A stretch of DNA of 64,000 bases. It comes from Calliopum simillimum (Eukaryota; Arthropoda; Insecta; Diptera; Lauxaniidae). Numbering within the stretch: the stretch's first letter is position 1; every line of letters starts with the position of its first letter. The DNA lies in NCBI GenBank assembly GCA_951812925.1, contig OX638372.1, positions 5,518,001 through 5,582,000 on the forward strand. Reading direction: 5' to 3'. Shown piece by piece: positions 1-13,497 of this stretch. The position numbers and the translations under genes were made by a program. The notes beneath the pieces were generated by a model. It made no database searches. It saw only the letters and a list, made by a program, of their open reading frames with translations, and had not been told where the DNA came from.

Positions 1-403
1 AATCTAAAATACAAATAATTAAATTGAATTAAAAAATGCAGCATGTTTAATAAACATTGTTTATATGTATGATGCGAGTATGAAATTCAAATTCAAATAT
101 AAAATTTTTCGCAATTTTTTCAAGTCATAGCCATATGATGACAGCTGAAGGTGTTTTACATCTAACACCATTTGAAAACTAAAATTCATTCATTACAAAA
201 TTTGCATGATGCAAGATATTTTCACAGCAACATATTGTGTTGTGCATTTCAACTATCTCATTAGGGTATCCCTATCATGAAATATTTTGAGAATGATATA
301 TATTTACAGAGAATGAGGTATGTAAGTTATATGCATACAGAGATTTTCAATGTATTTTCACTTCTTCAATATTCTTCGAAATTATTAAAATTTTTAGAGG
401 TAT
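1..403. other. AT-rich non-coding DNA
   Basis: No gene, RNA or mobile element is visible. The 68-codon open frame that starts here runs into low-complexity Phe/Ser-rich sequence and has no splice or promoter context, so I treat it as chance. Confidence 0.6.
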
Positions 404-1315
404 TTTTAAATTTTTCAAAATTTTTTCGACTTTTGCAACATACATGTATTTTTACATTTTCTGAATTTTGCAACTTATTTTGAATTAAGCAACTTTTTCC
501 AGATTCTCAACATTTTGCGAATTTAACAACATTTTGAGACTTTTAAAACATATTTTGACTTTAGCAACATATTTCGAATCTTACATCATTTCCAGACTTT
601 TACTTTGGTTTGGATTATTGCAACTTTTTCAGAATTTTACAACCTATTTTGACTTTCACAACATTTTTCGACTTAATCAACATTTCTCGACTTAAGCAAC
701 ATTTTTCGACTTAAGCCCTTTTTTTCGACTTATTTTGAATTTTGCAACATATTTTAACTTTAGTGATATTTTTGGATTTCGCAACGTACATATTTCGACT
801 TTACCAACATATTTTGACAAAAAAATTTTTCAACTTATGCAAAATTTTGTGACTTTTGCAACAAATTTCGACTTCAGCCACATTTATTTTGATTTTTAAA
901 CTTAACATATTTTGACTTTAACAACATTTTAGACCATGCCTTATATGTCTACCCTAGCAACATTTGCGGCTTAAGAAACTTTTTCTGACTTTTGCAACAT
1001 ATTTTAACTTTAGCAACATTTTCGAATCTCGCAACACACATATTTCGACTCTACCAAAATTTTTCGACTGTTACAACTTATTTTAACTAAAGCAAAACTT
1101 TTCAACTTTTTCAACATTCTGTGAATTTTGCAACATTTTTCGACTTAGGCAAAAATTTTTTCGATTTTTGCAACATATGCTGAATTATGCAACATATTTT
1201 GAATTAGGCAACATTATCTGGCTTTCGCTACATTTTGTGACTTTTGCAACATATTTTGGGCTTTGCAGTATTTTGTGATTTTTGAAACATATTTTGACTT
1301 TAGCAACATTTTACG
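404..1315. repeat. Degenerate ~19-bp satellite (GCAACAT/TTTTGACTTTA)
   Basis: Roughly 900 bases are built from variants of two alternating short phrases, 'GCAACATATTTTGACTTTA' and 'GCAACATTTTTCGACTT', repeated about 40 times with many substitutions and small indels. The period is about 19 bp, or 38 bp for the pair. Stops occur in all frames, so it is not coding. The edges are sharp on the right (unique sequence from about 1320) and fade on the left. Confidence 0.85.
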
Positions 1316-2566
1316 AATTGCCACTACACCAAATCTATAGACAATTTCCTACATGCATGCATCCATGGCAAAAGCAAATTGAATCAGTTTATTACTGAAT
1401 ACCCTTAAATTGAGATCTACCCAAGCATATCCTTGTGTCCATACACAAACATACATATGTAAGTACGTGCAATAAATACGCAATATGCATAAAATTAAGT
1501 CATAATGAAATTAGTTGTTTTAATTAGAAATTATGTTCTATGGTCTCTATCACAAGCTCTGTACTCTCGTACGTAATATTTGGCGTGCAGCAAAATACAC
1601 AACTATCCAATCTCATTCCCAGATGAATGAGAATGAATGAATTGTCCAGCGCTCTCTATGAATGATGTAAGCAAAACATCACATGTAATCAGTATGTCAT
1701 TATCCTTAAAATGTAGCCTACTCGTGGGCAACTTCCCAGTAAGAGTTAACTAACATGGGCCAACACGTGAGAGCAGGTGGGTATTTTGGTAGTGGCAGTG
1801 GCGGCAGCACCAACATATACTTATGTGTATTTGCTAATTCATCATCAACACATAATTACACCAACTACATATAATAGCAACAACAATAATTACAACAACA
1901 ACAACATCATTAACGTCAACTAAACAATGCTGTTTATAATTGACATTTGATTTTAGCGCGAAAGTCCATCGTTAAGGCATTTGTTGCATATTAATATCAT
2001 GCGGCATATCTATGTATGTTTGTTTGTGCAAACTTATCGTTTGTATGAGTGAATTACTGAAAATACATATCCGAAATGTACTTTACAATACCTTTCAATG
2101 TTTTTTTATATAACATTATCCGCAACTTCTAGGTTGAGCATTTGTCAAAAATGAAACTCCATTATAACAAATTTCGTCAGGTTTTGTATACATATTTAAT
2201 TCTCGGAACATTTTTGGAAAACTTCGTAAAAATAATAATGATTATTGAGTTTTGAGGAAAAAGCAACGACTTTCAAATGCCATAACAAGTTTTATGGCTG
2301 AAAGATACTTTGTCTTGTTATATAGCTTAAATAGATCAAGATAGGGACTGTCTATGAAAAACATGACACTTTGTTTTTCATCACTTTGTTTTTCATCAAT
2401 ATTTCATCAATAAAAAATACCCATTGGATTTTGTTTTTGTTGTATTTTTGATTTATTTTCTGACAAAAAATCTTAAAACTGCAAATAAGTTTTTATTTGG
2501 AAGGTTCAAACCCTCCCGAACGAAATTAGAGAGAAAGAAGAAGTCTCAATTACACAGCTCATTTAT
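1316..2566. other. Intergenic DNA with a short CAA tract
   Basis: No gene is recognised. The stretch has a CAA/ACA-rich run near 1855-1920, a slightly GC-richer patch around 1735-1815 and a duplicated phrase CACTTTGTTTTTCATCA near 2370-2395. None of this supports a named function. Confidence 0.5.
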
Positions 2567-2583
2567 ATGATTTATACAAGAAA

Positions 2584-2612
2584 CCCCCACCCCCCCCCCC
2601 CCCAAAAAAAAA
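2584..2612. repeat. C-tract followed by A-tract
   Basis: A run of 14 C (2590-2603) directly followed by 9 A (2604-2612). It creates the proline/lysine start of a spurious open frame on the plus strand and the glycine-rich end of one on the minus strand. Such a homopolymer junction is also a likely site of sequencing error. Confidence 0.8.
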
Positions 2613-2696
2613 CCAAATCCCAGCTACGTTGGCACCTAGTGTTATATATTTCTTTAAATGTCATGTTATATAGAAATAACTGCACCCACATTTCGA

Positions 2697-2985
2697 CTAA
2701 CGCAATGATAAGTATAAGCTTTATGCAACAACTAGGCGAATTTGGAGTATAGGGCGTGGCACCTCCCATGCAAACAAATGTTCCAAAATGTTATACTGAA
2801 AGCGTTTTTTGAGAAAAATGAACCAAATTGCACTCAAACACTCAGATCAACAAATGCAAGCTCTGAGAAAAAACTAGGCGAACTCGAACTAGAGGGCGTG
2901 CTACCTCCCATATAAGGAAAAGTTTCATAATGCTGTACTGAAAACGTTTTTCATGATAATGAAACCTAATTTCGCACAGATACTT
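2697..2985 (-). repeat. Two partial copies of a mini-me/INE-1-like dispersed repeat
   Basis: Two adjacent diverged copies (about 2720-2812 and 2862-2985) carry 'AACTAGGCGAA', then 'GGGCGTG...ACCTCCCAT' and 'ACTGAAA(G/A)CGTTTTT'. These are the reverse complement of the phrase 'TTTTGAAACTTTTGCTTATATGGGAGG...' seen at 10.2, 14.86 and 24.42 kb. They match the left part of the fuller copy at 14.83-15.28 kb, so they are two truncated copies in minus orientation. Confidence 0.6.
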
Positions 2986-3010
2986 GGAATAGTTAGTGCA
3001 ATATCTGAGC

Positions 3011-6000
3011 TAGTGAATTCAGTCAAAAAGGTTTAATTTTGATTACGGCGATTTTGATTTTTGATTAGAAGAAAATAATTTCGTATCTGAAAATATGTTC
3101 AAATCGCTGAAGTTAATTTTTTATTAATGGACCATTTTTTGTAAATTTTATTATGGAACCTAATTATTTAATGGACGACAATCACCGCAGTTCTTACTTG
3201 ATATCTTTTTATGCAATATTGTGTTGAATGTAATTTTTTCAAGGTCAATGTCGGCGGAAACATTTGTTACTGGTTATGATTTCCTTTTATTTTTTTTTGG
3301 CAATTTGCCAAAGACCCGAGGCATTCAAAGTTTTATAAAGATGCAATAAAAATAATCAAATAAAATTTCCAACGTCAATAATTTGTGAAGGACCCTGCTC
3401 TCTTAGTTTATGACGAATACATTCTACAATTCATGTCTAACGTAGTTAATTTAAGAACCGGAATGTAATATCCCGTCTCTTCCGGAAAGAGTATAATTGA
3501 ATATTCAATACTGAAATTGGCTCATTTCGCAATAAAAGGATTTGGTCTAAAGAGGTCGAACGGATAGTGGCAACTCTCTTGACACTACTAAACTGTTATA
3601 CGTTCGACGAAAGATAAATAAACTCATTCGAATGGTTTGTGCCCATGGAATGGTACTTCACTCTCTTTGCATTGCGCATATGATGCAGTCTTCAGAGAGC
3701 ACAAGTTAAAACTGGTATAACGTGAATTATGCCTGTTTTGCTGCACTCTTTTATCTGTTTACTTTCAGAGAGTACAGCTACGCAATACTCATTTATTGCC
3801 GAAAGTTATCTCCGCTTTTTTGGGTATTTTACGAAAAAAATTTGTCATTTAGACCAAAACTTTATAAATTAATCGATTTTTACAAAAAGTTTCATGTTCA
3901 AGGATATACCAAGTGAAAGAATGCAATCAACATTATCTATTCATTTAGTATATTTTATGTAGTATCTATGTAGATACAAATATACCGTTTATTTTGTGTA
4001 TACGTAAGGATATCTATGTGGTAATGTATGTAGTAATTTTCGTTTGTTTTTATTTTGACACTTTATTTATAGCATGTGAAGTAGAAATAATCTAATGTGC
4101 TTGGAGACATAGCAGACCCCTTATATTCAAAGATTTGTATTGAAGAATTACTCTACTTGTTGATTTTAGCGTCCAAAAGATTGCGTTTTACTTTATCTGA
4201 AACTCCTTATAAGAAAATCTAAGAGTTGGTAATTGATTTAACTAAATGTTTCTGAAGATTTCCTGGTCAGAAACACATCTTTTGTGAATTAACTTTATAA
4301 ATTTTTTTTTTTTTTTTTTTTTTTTTGGTTTTGTTTTAGGCACTTGTATCACCCCTTGAACATATATGTATATAAATGTATGTAGTGATAACTAAATATC
4401 TCAGATACAACAAACATTCTGCACTGCAGCCGGCTTTGCAATAAACTCCTTTTCAATAATTGAAAATGTACCATAATTTACAACAGATGACAATTTTTTT
4501 GCAATATATATTGTCCAAATATCTAAGTACATACAAAGATACATACGTAAGTAGGAAAATCTGGACAGCCGATACTGGTGCGTTCTACGTTCGACAAGCA
4601 CATGAAAACATTTGGCACTAATTGCCATCGAAAAACTGCCAGCAACAAAAGAGGAAAGGCAAAAAATAAACAAAGAAAAAAGGCAACATTTATTGGCACT
4701 TTATGTCCTTGTGGTTAGTTTAAGGGTGTTGTTGAGGGTGATATTTGGACTGTAAGTGATACACCAGCACGAGCGTATTTTTTTAAAATAAATTTCTGAA
4801 AGTCGAAAATGTTTTTCTCTAATTTAATTGAATTAGTATTTAGTAGTCATATACCGTCCCCTCTCAGCCTAAACCACGTTACTTCCTTTTTTTAAACCTT
4901 CGAAAAAATTTGGAAATACCTTCAGTGAAGAAGGAATGTTTTTAATCTCAGCAGAAAAGATATAAAAACATACAGTGAAATAATGCCAGGTCACTATAAA
5001 CTCAATTATCACTTAAAAAATATTGGTCTGGTAGACGACAATACCTGTAAATTGGAAACAGCGGAGAATGAACTATGTATGTACTCGCCCCGCTTTGGTG
5101 AGACTCAGAATTAAGTACCTACTTATGTGCCGAGATTTCAAATCCTGATGACCTAGGTAATATTAATCCCATGACAAGGACAAGATTTCTAGATAGTCTG
5201 GAACTGTTTTGATAGGATGAGGGGCTAATATGAGAGCCAATAAATATGTCACGCCCGCCAAAATATTTCATGCTTCGCATGGGAGTGAAATGCCTTGTCT
5301 GCAAAGGATTACAACTCGGTAAGTAAGAGTCCTATTGGAAAAGTCTGAAGGTATGATATATAAAAAAAATAATTTCATATTTTCCTGTAGCGACGCCATA
5401 GGTCAAAAAGTTGTTTTTTCTCCAACTTCAAGCAGGGCTATCTCAAAATCATGCAAGTAAATTGACAATTCTGAGGATGCAGTCCAATTAAGCGTCAAAA
5501 GTTCATAAGACAGCATATAAGAAATAAATTGATCATACCATAATATTTTTTATTTTTGGTGCTTCTGTTATTATTCCTTCAATTCTACTCAACTTTCTAG
5601 AGTTTTTCAAACTTCATATCCAAATTAACGTCGAATTGAGCTTTACTAGAAACAGTGATATCAAAGTCCAATTGAAAATAGTCATAGAAGTTTTGAAAAT
5701 TTTATCCAATGACTGAACTCAAGTATTAATCTTGCTTATCATTAATCATCTATGGGGCAACATTTGAAACAAATGTGATGAACTGTATCCCTTAGCGCTT
5801 GCAAATTTTGTTTTCATTTGTTGATGTTTCGTTCCTGGTAATTAAATCAAATGACGCCTGTTGTTATTGCTAAAGTTGTTGTTGTTGTTGTTGTTGTTGC
5901 TAAATGACCATAAAATGCAATAATCTATTCATGTTACAGGGTGACGTTAGTTTTTAATTGGATCGTTTGTTATACAAGTCCATATTAGAATTATAGTCGG

Positions 6001-8929
6001 CCTTGTACGGCAATGCGACCTGCGGTGATAATTTAAGTTTTTGCAAGGAAAACATGATAAAAACTGTCCAAAATTATTTTCTATCAATGTATATTTTTCG
6101 GGGCGTTTTAATATAAAGCTATGATTAAATAAATGCCTTTCAAGATATAATTCCTAACTTTTCTTTAGTATCACTGGTATTTTTTCTAAGGAAAGCTTGA
6201 AAGACGTTGAGTCTGTTTTGGTAAATCTGTGCAAAAATAAATATTTTGCACAGAAATGTCATCATCAATATAATATCATCTGCTATAGATTACTATTCTC
6301 TAAGAGAGGCACTGTTTTCCCCAACATGCAGGTACACTTGAAATTTTTTCATGATTTTTTAATTTTAGTAGTTTTGCTTATTCTCAGACGATGCCCAAAA
6401 TTTTATAAAATTTTTCCCGAATCATTTTTTTATGATCTTTTTCTAAGATTACTATATCATAACATACAATTTGTAGGGTATTTATTTCCACTTTATTTTT
6501 CCCTTTATGTTTTTTTTTTTTTTGTATAAATTCATTGCTGCAGCTGGTGCAATTTAAGCACCATTGTCTGTCTATCCCGCCTAAGTACCACATTGACTAT
6601 TTGTCCGTTAAATCATTTAACTTTTGTATGACATTCATACGTTCGTTTTTATAGCAGCATTTTAGGCGTGCAAATGTGTTTTTGTTTCTTTATGGATTTG
6701 CAAATGTTTGCGTGTGAAATTCATTAATCATATGTCAATCGCATTTTTGTTGCTGTTGTTTTGTTACTGTTGTTGTTGTTGTCTTTATGCTAATGTTTAT
6801 TTTTTGACATTAATTCGTTATAGTTTGACACCAAAAATTGGATTTAACACAGTCCAAGTGTCATTTAAAAACCCCATGGTCTTACACCTACCATAATGAT
6901 GTCCTTAATACTATTGTGATACTTATAATCCTCACTAAATTAGGGGGAAGTTTTTAGATAAAGTGTCTTTCTGAGAAAAACTCGTAAGTGTCGAAGTCAT
7001 TATAAAGAAAATAAAACAAATTTAAAATGTTTCTGGATTCGTATTATTTTCCTTGAGTAAAATCACAAAATACTTATGATTCTTATGTATTTTTTCTGCA
7101 AATGTCATATTTTCCCACTTCGTTGTGAGTTCTGTTCCTTATGGCCATGATTATCCTTATTTTTTGGAAAATTTTGATTGGGTCCTCAGATTTTTATAAA
7201 AATTCACAGAGCTGTTCTAAGTGCTCAGCATGGAGACCTTTCCTTATTAGTTTTCCTTGAATTCAGTAAGAACTTTAGGTGTACTCTCAATATTTCACAA
7301 ACTATTTGCAAAATCTTCTTTTCAGTGGAATAACTAGTCATATGTAGTCGTTTATTTCTGGTAAGACCTTTTTGTCCTAATTTTTTGCAGGCCGTCTTTT
7401 GGATATGGCAATTCCTGGGCTTTGACTGCAAGGTGGATGAACATTTGAAGAATTTTCTTCATTGCTGTTGGACTTGGTAATGTATTTAGTATCTGCAGGT
7501 CTAATATTTTCCACTTTCCTTGCAATGTTTGCCACTATAAATCAAATAAATATTTTGAAAATACAATTTCCCCATGCTGAAACTTAAAATGTGAAATTGT
7601 ATATTTTATCGGAAAACTCAGCGTTGGTCATAAAACTTTTTCATTGGTTTTTCTTTGAATGAATTACATTAATAAACGTACGTTTACATATATGGGAAAT
7701 TCGTTTCGATGATTAAATTTATGAGCACTTAAAAATAAATCAAACGCCATCACGCCTTCCAATAAAATTGTGCAACAACTAAGCCAACCAACCAACCAAG
7801 CAACAACCCCTTCAGCCGATGATGTGGAATTGGTCAGTTTGTCAATGTGCTGATAGTGTGTGTGTAGCTGTGTAGCCCACAGCTTGCGGGCGCGTACAGA
7901 GTGATTTCAAAAATCATTTACGATGACCATGACGCATCATTACTCGCTTGTTTGTGTTGTCAAATTTTATTAGGCGGCAGCAAGTGTGAGTGTGTGAGTT
8001 ACTATAGTGGAGTTATTGCCTGGTATTTGTTGCTCATTCGCAACATATGGCCAAAATGAATTCACTAAAACCCAATACAGCAACACACTGAACGTGGGTA
8101 TCAATAGAAAAATAATTTCATAAAAAGCAACCAATACAAAGTGGCTTACACACACACTACAGCAGCAGCGGCGGCAATATGATGAAACGAAAATCAATTA
8201 AAGGACATACCAATACTTTGGTCAGAGGGAACTGCACATAGGACATTTGCAGCAATTAAATATAATTGATATAAAAACTTGACTAACAAAGCGAAATTTG
8301 ATTTAATTTTGTTATCATTTGCTTAATTAAGTGCGCACAAATGCGATTTTATGTCACAGAATGGATGTTGGGAAGCATGGAATACTTTTGGTTTTCGTGT
8401 TGTTTGCATTAAATGACAATATGCATTGTATAAACAGAAGATGTAACAAAAATGGTGTGGTCTTCCAATAACTGGCAATATTACACAAAGTGAAAATATG
8501 CCCAAGGTAAATGATGCACTGCAAAAACGAAAAAAACTGGGATTTTACTAACTGTATACAAACCAAAAAGCGTTCTGGTCAAAAGAAATCATTTCTACTT
8601 GGTTTTTGCTTATTGCCGCAATTTCACACCACTCTAAACGTCTTAGTCTTTATTTTGAAGAAAACTTTTTGTTCCATGCAGTCAACAATTTACTGAAACA
8701 TCTTAACCCATTATATCCACTTTTATATGTATCAAACAACCCATTCCGACCATTTTTGAGATCGTAATAAAATAAAAACCGCATCAATTCAGGTTTTTGC
8801 ATAAATTAACATTAAGCGACCTCTAAAAGAACCTAAAAGGAATTACAAAAATCTCAACTCTTTTTTGGTGTACTTCTTTCAGATTTTTGGGCGCAATCGT
8901 GGAATTTCCAAATAGGTATGTATATTTAT

Positions 8930-8961
<32 letters not shown>

Positions 8962-10190
8962 GAATCGGTCTATGGACCTTACTTTTCCACACATTTACTA
9001 TGAAACAATTTTAAAAACTTTTCAATATATTGTGCATCAAAAATATTAAACGAAAAGTTCTTAGAAAATCATCTCAAGACAAAATACATAAATCATTAGA
9101 TACATAATCATCCAATGTCACACCAATGAAAATCGTTGTCAAGCAAGAAACTCTTATTACCAAAAAATTACGGTAAAAACACACTTCTGAAGTAAACACC
9201 TAAAACTGCAGTTGCTTCAAAAAAACACATTCAATATTTTGCCGAAACCTTTCATAATTTTTAAGAAGAAATTATAGATCCACCATCTACCGCATTTGGT
9301 TTAAAATTGCACACCAACGACATGAGTCGACAACAGATGATTCCAGTTGGTTTGCCTGTCTGTTACACCCGATGATGTCGATGTCTCTACTGCCACTATG
9401 GCAACCACATCAATTACAACAGCAGCAACAATTTGGAACATCTTTTTTAAGCGAAACGTTTTGTCGCCGCATAAAATTGACTTTTAACGTTTTATTACAA
9501 AATGCGACAAATTCGAGAAAAAACCAAAAAAAAAATTGCGAAGTAACCAACCAATACGCAGACAGAAAAAGTCATTACCACCATATTGCACCATGTTTGA
9601 TGTCAACGATATTGTTTTTGTTGTTGTTATTGTAAAGTTAAACACTTGTAGAGAACAAAGGACTGCACTTAAAAGAAACTTCAGTTTAAAGTTATCATTA
9701 GTTTCCTGGTTTTAAATTTCCAAAAAACAATTCTTAAGAAATTCAGACTGTTGTATTCTTATTAAGAGCTTATTCTGAAATTTCTAAAAAAAATCTGGAA
9801 CATTTCCTTATTATGATCGCTATAACAAGACTATGAGTTGCACCACGAACTATAAAATCTTGTGTCCACTTTATATTTCTGCTAAAAGATTCAAGACAAT
9901 GTACGAAACTGTTTACTTCCATTTGATTTATCTTATTTTAGTCACTGAGAATCGACATCTGGGAACTCAATTCCTGCTAATCAATGCTATAGGGCAAGTC
10001 TATAATGCATAATCTGCGGTTTTTACATCCTTTTGACTGAGTCTACAGGAATCGCCATCATTCAAACACATCTCCTTCATGTTTCGGAATCGTTTCAGAA
10101 TCACATAGCCAAGCGCAGTCAGCTTAAAATTTTGACTCGTCTTCAACAAAACCAATATTTTAATATTTTCCGAATTTCTCAAAAAAACGC
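3011..10190. other. Long non-coding stretch, no gene recognised
   Basis: About 7 kb without a credible gene. It contains T runs (4303-4326, 8938-8961, 6510-6522), a GTT run (5876-5899), short CAG/CAA clusters (8161-8172, 9413-9432) and many random open frames of 60-110 codons. Those frames have fly-atypical composition and no start context, splice sites or family motifs. It may be intergenic or part of a long intron. Confidence 0.5.
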
Positions 10191-10192
10191 TT

Positions 10193-10480
10193 TCAGTATA
10201 GCATTTTGAAACTTTTGCTTATATGGGAGGTGCTACACCCTCTTGTACGCCTAGTTTTTTCTCAGAACTTGCGCTTATCTAGTATTTATGTGTACTTAGT
10301 TAGCATTTTCTTGAAAAATACTCCATAAAATATATTCTGAATATATTTTTTGTCGATTCGGTAAGCGTGTCCGTTGACTGATTTGATTTAATGATTTCAA
10401 CGGACAGACATCCAGACAGACGGATATGGCTACATCGACACATGAGGTGACGCTGATCAAGAATATACAGTGTGGTTGGG
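10193..10480 (+). repeat. Mini-me/INE-1-like dispersed repeat, second copy
   Basis: It begins with 'TAGCATTTTGAAACTTTTGC' and 'TATATGGGAGGTGC', passes 'AAGCGTGTCCGTTGACTGATTT', then a CAGACAGACGGA (GTCY-type) tract, and ends with 'GACGCTGATCAAGAATATA'. The order is the same as in the longer copy at 14.83-15.28 kb. The GTCY microsatellite plus the GATCAAGAATATATA core resembles the mini-me elements known from Drosophila. That family name rests on my recollection of the core. Confidence 0.65.
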
Positions 10481-12230
10481 GTTTAGTAGAACACCGCAAA
10501 ATGTAAGATTCCTGGGACAATTCTGAACAACTCTTCTTAGCACTATTTTTCGAAATTCGTAAAACTGACGGAGATATAGCCATCGGAAGATCGGGAGAAA
10601 TTTAATAATTTAATAAAATAAATAATTTTTTTTTTTTTACTTTCTTCAAATGCCACAATTTTTACAGTCTTTCCCTCTTAATTCTCATTCTAGCTTGAAA
10701 ATTACAACAAAAACAACAACAACATAATAATGCATCAAATGCTGCTTTTTATGCCGAACTCTCTATGTAAAGTTCAAACAAGTGCAAGTGGCAGCACTGT
10801 CAACACCAGCAGCATATTTGTGCTGTTGTTGTATTACTCAACTCACTACATCAGCAAAATATTTTGTCTAGGGCGACGAAGCCAACAACGGCAGCAGCAG
10901 CAGCCGCAGACACTACCAAAATGGCAACGCCATCTAATGGCTTATTATTGTAATGATCGTAACTGGAAAAAAAGTAGGAAAAAACTAATACGAAAATGAA
11001 GCTTCGTCAAATTGTGTGGAATTATTACAAACACACACACGAAAAATATACACACACAAACACATCTCATGGATGTTTGTTTGGAAATGCAGAAAAAAAC
11101 ACAAGTTGAAAGAGCAAAACCCAATTTAAGAGCTTATCATGACATCACTGTCATCAACATCATCATAGAGGATAATGCTCCGAAAAACCAACAACAACAC
11201 TGACAATACTGACAACTATAAGTGCAAATATTACCACTTAAATACAACGACAATGCTGTTATTATCCTTCACATTAGTGCTAAATTGTGGCAGGGGACAA
11301 GTTAGTAATTGATACCTCTAACTGAAAGATTAATACAACTTTTTTTTTTCGTTTTAAATCTGATATGATTTTTAGCTGGAGTTTTTGGAGCAATTAATTT
11401 TTTCATCAGGTCATGAGTAACTTCTCAGTTGAGTTCATGGATATCTCACAATATTATATCACTAGAAGATTTCAAGTTCTAAACTACTGGTGTTAGGTGA
11501 TTTAGTTTCGACATTAAGCGTAAGAACAAACATTTTAAGGCCAAAAGAAATACCATTATGTTTCCTATGAGATTACTTAACGAAAGTCCTTTATGGTCAG
11601 AATGCTTACAACCAAATTATGTTAAAGTTCTGCTGAAGGAAGTTGATTTCGCAATCCTTCCCTAAAGTTATCTAAATAGAAATTAGCGGACATTGCATAG
11701 CTCACACCCTACTAAACTGGCAAATGAGAGAGATGAAACGGTGAAAGCTACAGACGCTGGACAGCGCGGTTATTACTTCAGATGAATAGACCAAAAGCAA
11801 GAGAATATGAATATAGAGTGAGTTTGAAAACAACAATCAGAAATGTGGTGGTGATAAAGGAATTTCAAATTTTACTCAGAGATTTCAACTATTGCTACTA
11901 GTTAGTATAAAAGACTCTGCTTCGTGCAATATTGATTTAATTATAGTGCAAAAGAGTTCAATATTGGTTTGATTGCAGTGCAATATGGTAAAAGTGTTGA
12001 CTATTAAAGTAACTGGAGAAAACAACGAAAGCATTTAAGCTGTGAAGATTTAAGCAAATTGATTTAAAATATGGAAAATTTTTAAAGAGATTGAAACTTT
12101 TTTTTGATTTTGCATCACACTCCCAAAGGTGATAACCGTAAATTTCGTAACGGTATCGCAAATAATGTTTATAAAATTGAATGATTGAGTGTTTAGGACT
12201 TTAACCACTCATCTTAAAATCGGTACAACC
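10481..12230. other. Non-coding DNA with CAA-rich patches
   Basis: No gene is recognised. CAA/CAG runs lie at 10707-10725, 10880-10905 and 11190-11200, and an AC-rich run at 11028-11065. The promoter-like unit at 11.69-12.02 kb is listed separately. Confidence 0.5.
11690..12020 (+). promoter_or_regulatory. Promoter-like repeated unit, copy 1 of 4
   Basis: A TATA box (TATAAAAG, 11906-11913) is followed by the family core GGTTTGATTGCAGTGCAATAT at 11966-11986. A second partial core lies just upstream (GTGCAATATTGATTTAATTA, about 11922-11941). The core recurs at 33.88, 34.86 and 39.80 kb with similar flanks. No open frame follows that I can recognise. It could be the promoter and leader of a non-coding RNA family, a solo LTR, or an old element end. 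Confidence 0.45.
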
Positions 12231-12231
12231 C

Positions 12232-13075
12232 ATTTGGTTGACGACTTCAGTGACCGTTACTATTTTTCTTAGGAGAATATTTTTCTCGAAAAGAGCTCGA
12301 TAATTTTCAGAACCGTTTACATGCAATGGTCAAATTTTCAAAATGGGGTTTGTAAAATGCCCCAAAATGTAATAAGGGAAATTTTTATATGAGTAAAAAA
12401 AATTTCATGATTCATTGCGCCCAACTTCCACTTAATCGTCAAGACTGTAGGAATTCATTTTTACTGACTCTTGGGCATTTCCATTCCCCTCCAAAAATAG
12501 GGGTAAGAAACTCCATTTGCGCCGATCTCAAATCTGATAGAAACAATCGGATGCCTGATTCAGAATTAGCAATCCAACGTTACGCAAAAAAAATTATTGA
12601 GATCTTATAAAAATAGTAATTTGAAATTCTATTCATTAAAATATAGTGTTGATGCTAATTTTTTTTTCCCTAAAATCACAGTTTATAAAACGTTTTCCTT
12701 ATAATCACTACATCCTATGTGGTTGATATTTGCAGCAAGCCTTATTATTTTTTTACGGGGCACATTTTTCTCGAAAAGACTCTAATTGTTTTTTGGACAT
12801 GGACATGCTATGGCCAAATACTCAAAAAGGGTCATATAAAATACCCCAAAAAGGCAGGAAAAGGGGTAGAGAGGAAATTGTTACTTGAAGAAAAAAAATT
12901 CTTTATTCAATGTGCCCAACTTTTCTCAAGCATCGGAAATGTATAATTTTATTTTAACAGACTTTTGGCCGTATCAAATTCATTCCAAAAAAAGGAAAGG
13001 AATGCGGCAATCTCAGACCTGATAGAAATAGACCGTAAATTATAGTCAAAAAAATTTATCTCATTCATATTATAT
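12232..13075 (+). repeat. Diverged tandem duplication, unit ~480 bp
   Basis: The left unit (about 12232-12612) and right unit (about 12712-13075) share an ordered set of phrases: 'GGTTGA', 'TTTTTCTCGAAAAGA', 'ATGGTCAAA / ATGGCCAAATA', 'AAAATGCCCCAAAA / AAAATACCCCAAAA', 'TTCAT/TTTATTCATTG/ATG CGCCCAACTT / TGCCCAACTT', and 'CTGATAGAAA'. The overlapping open frames of 73 and 75 codons are not in the same register relative to these phrases, which argues against coding. The source may be an old satellite or transposon fragment. Confidence 0.6.
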
Positions 13076-13497
13076 TTCCCTTATTTTTTTGTACTATGTT
13101 AATATTATTTGTTGTTTTTGAACTGTAGAAGGATTTCGGTACTACATACTCTTTATATTGAAAATCTACTTATGTAGGCCAAATCCAAAGTATGTTCTAT
13201 ACACAATTGCAGAGGAATATTGCTATAAGGACATCCTATTCCAATTAATGTTGAAGATCAACATCTCCCAAAGAAATTAATGTCAAACTTAGCGTAACAG
13301 TGTATAATTGCAAATGGTTCTGATAAAAGCATATGGCAGAGAAATACGCTCAAATAATCAAGAAAAAAATTAATTCACGAAATATTAAATTTAGATACAA
13401 GTGCGATTAAAAGTCTTTTTAAATGAAATCACTTATAAAATCTAATTTAGAAAACACAAAAACTCTCGCTAACAACATGCTCAACGACAGCTTCTAG

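Noticed and set aside
10296..10583. 95-codon minus-strand frame
   Set aside because: It lies across the mini-me-like repeat and is not kept in other copies.
12389..12946. Two related-looking frames (73 and 75 codons)
   Set aside because: Both overlap a tandem duplication, but they are in different registers relative to the shared sequence, so the similarity is at DNA level only.
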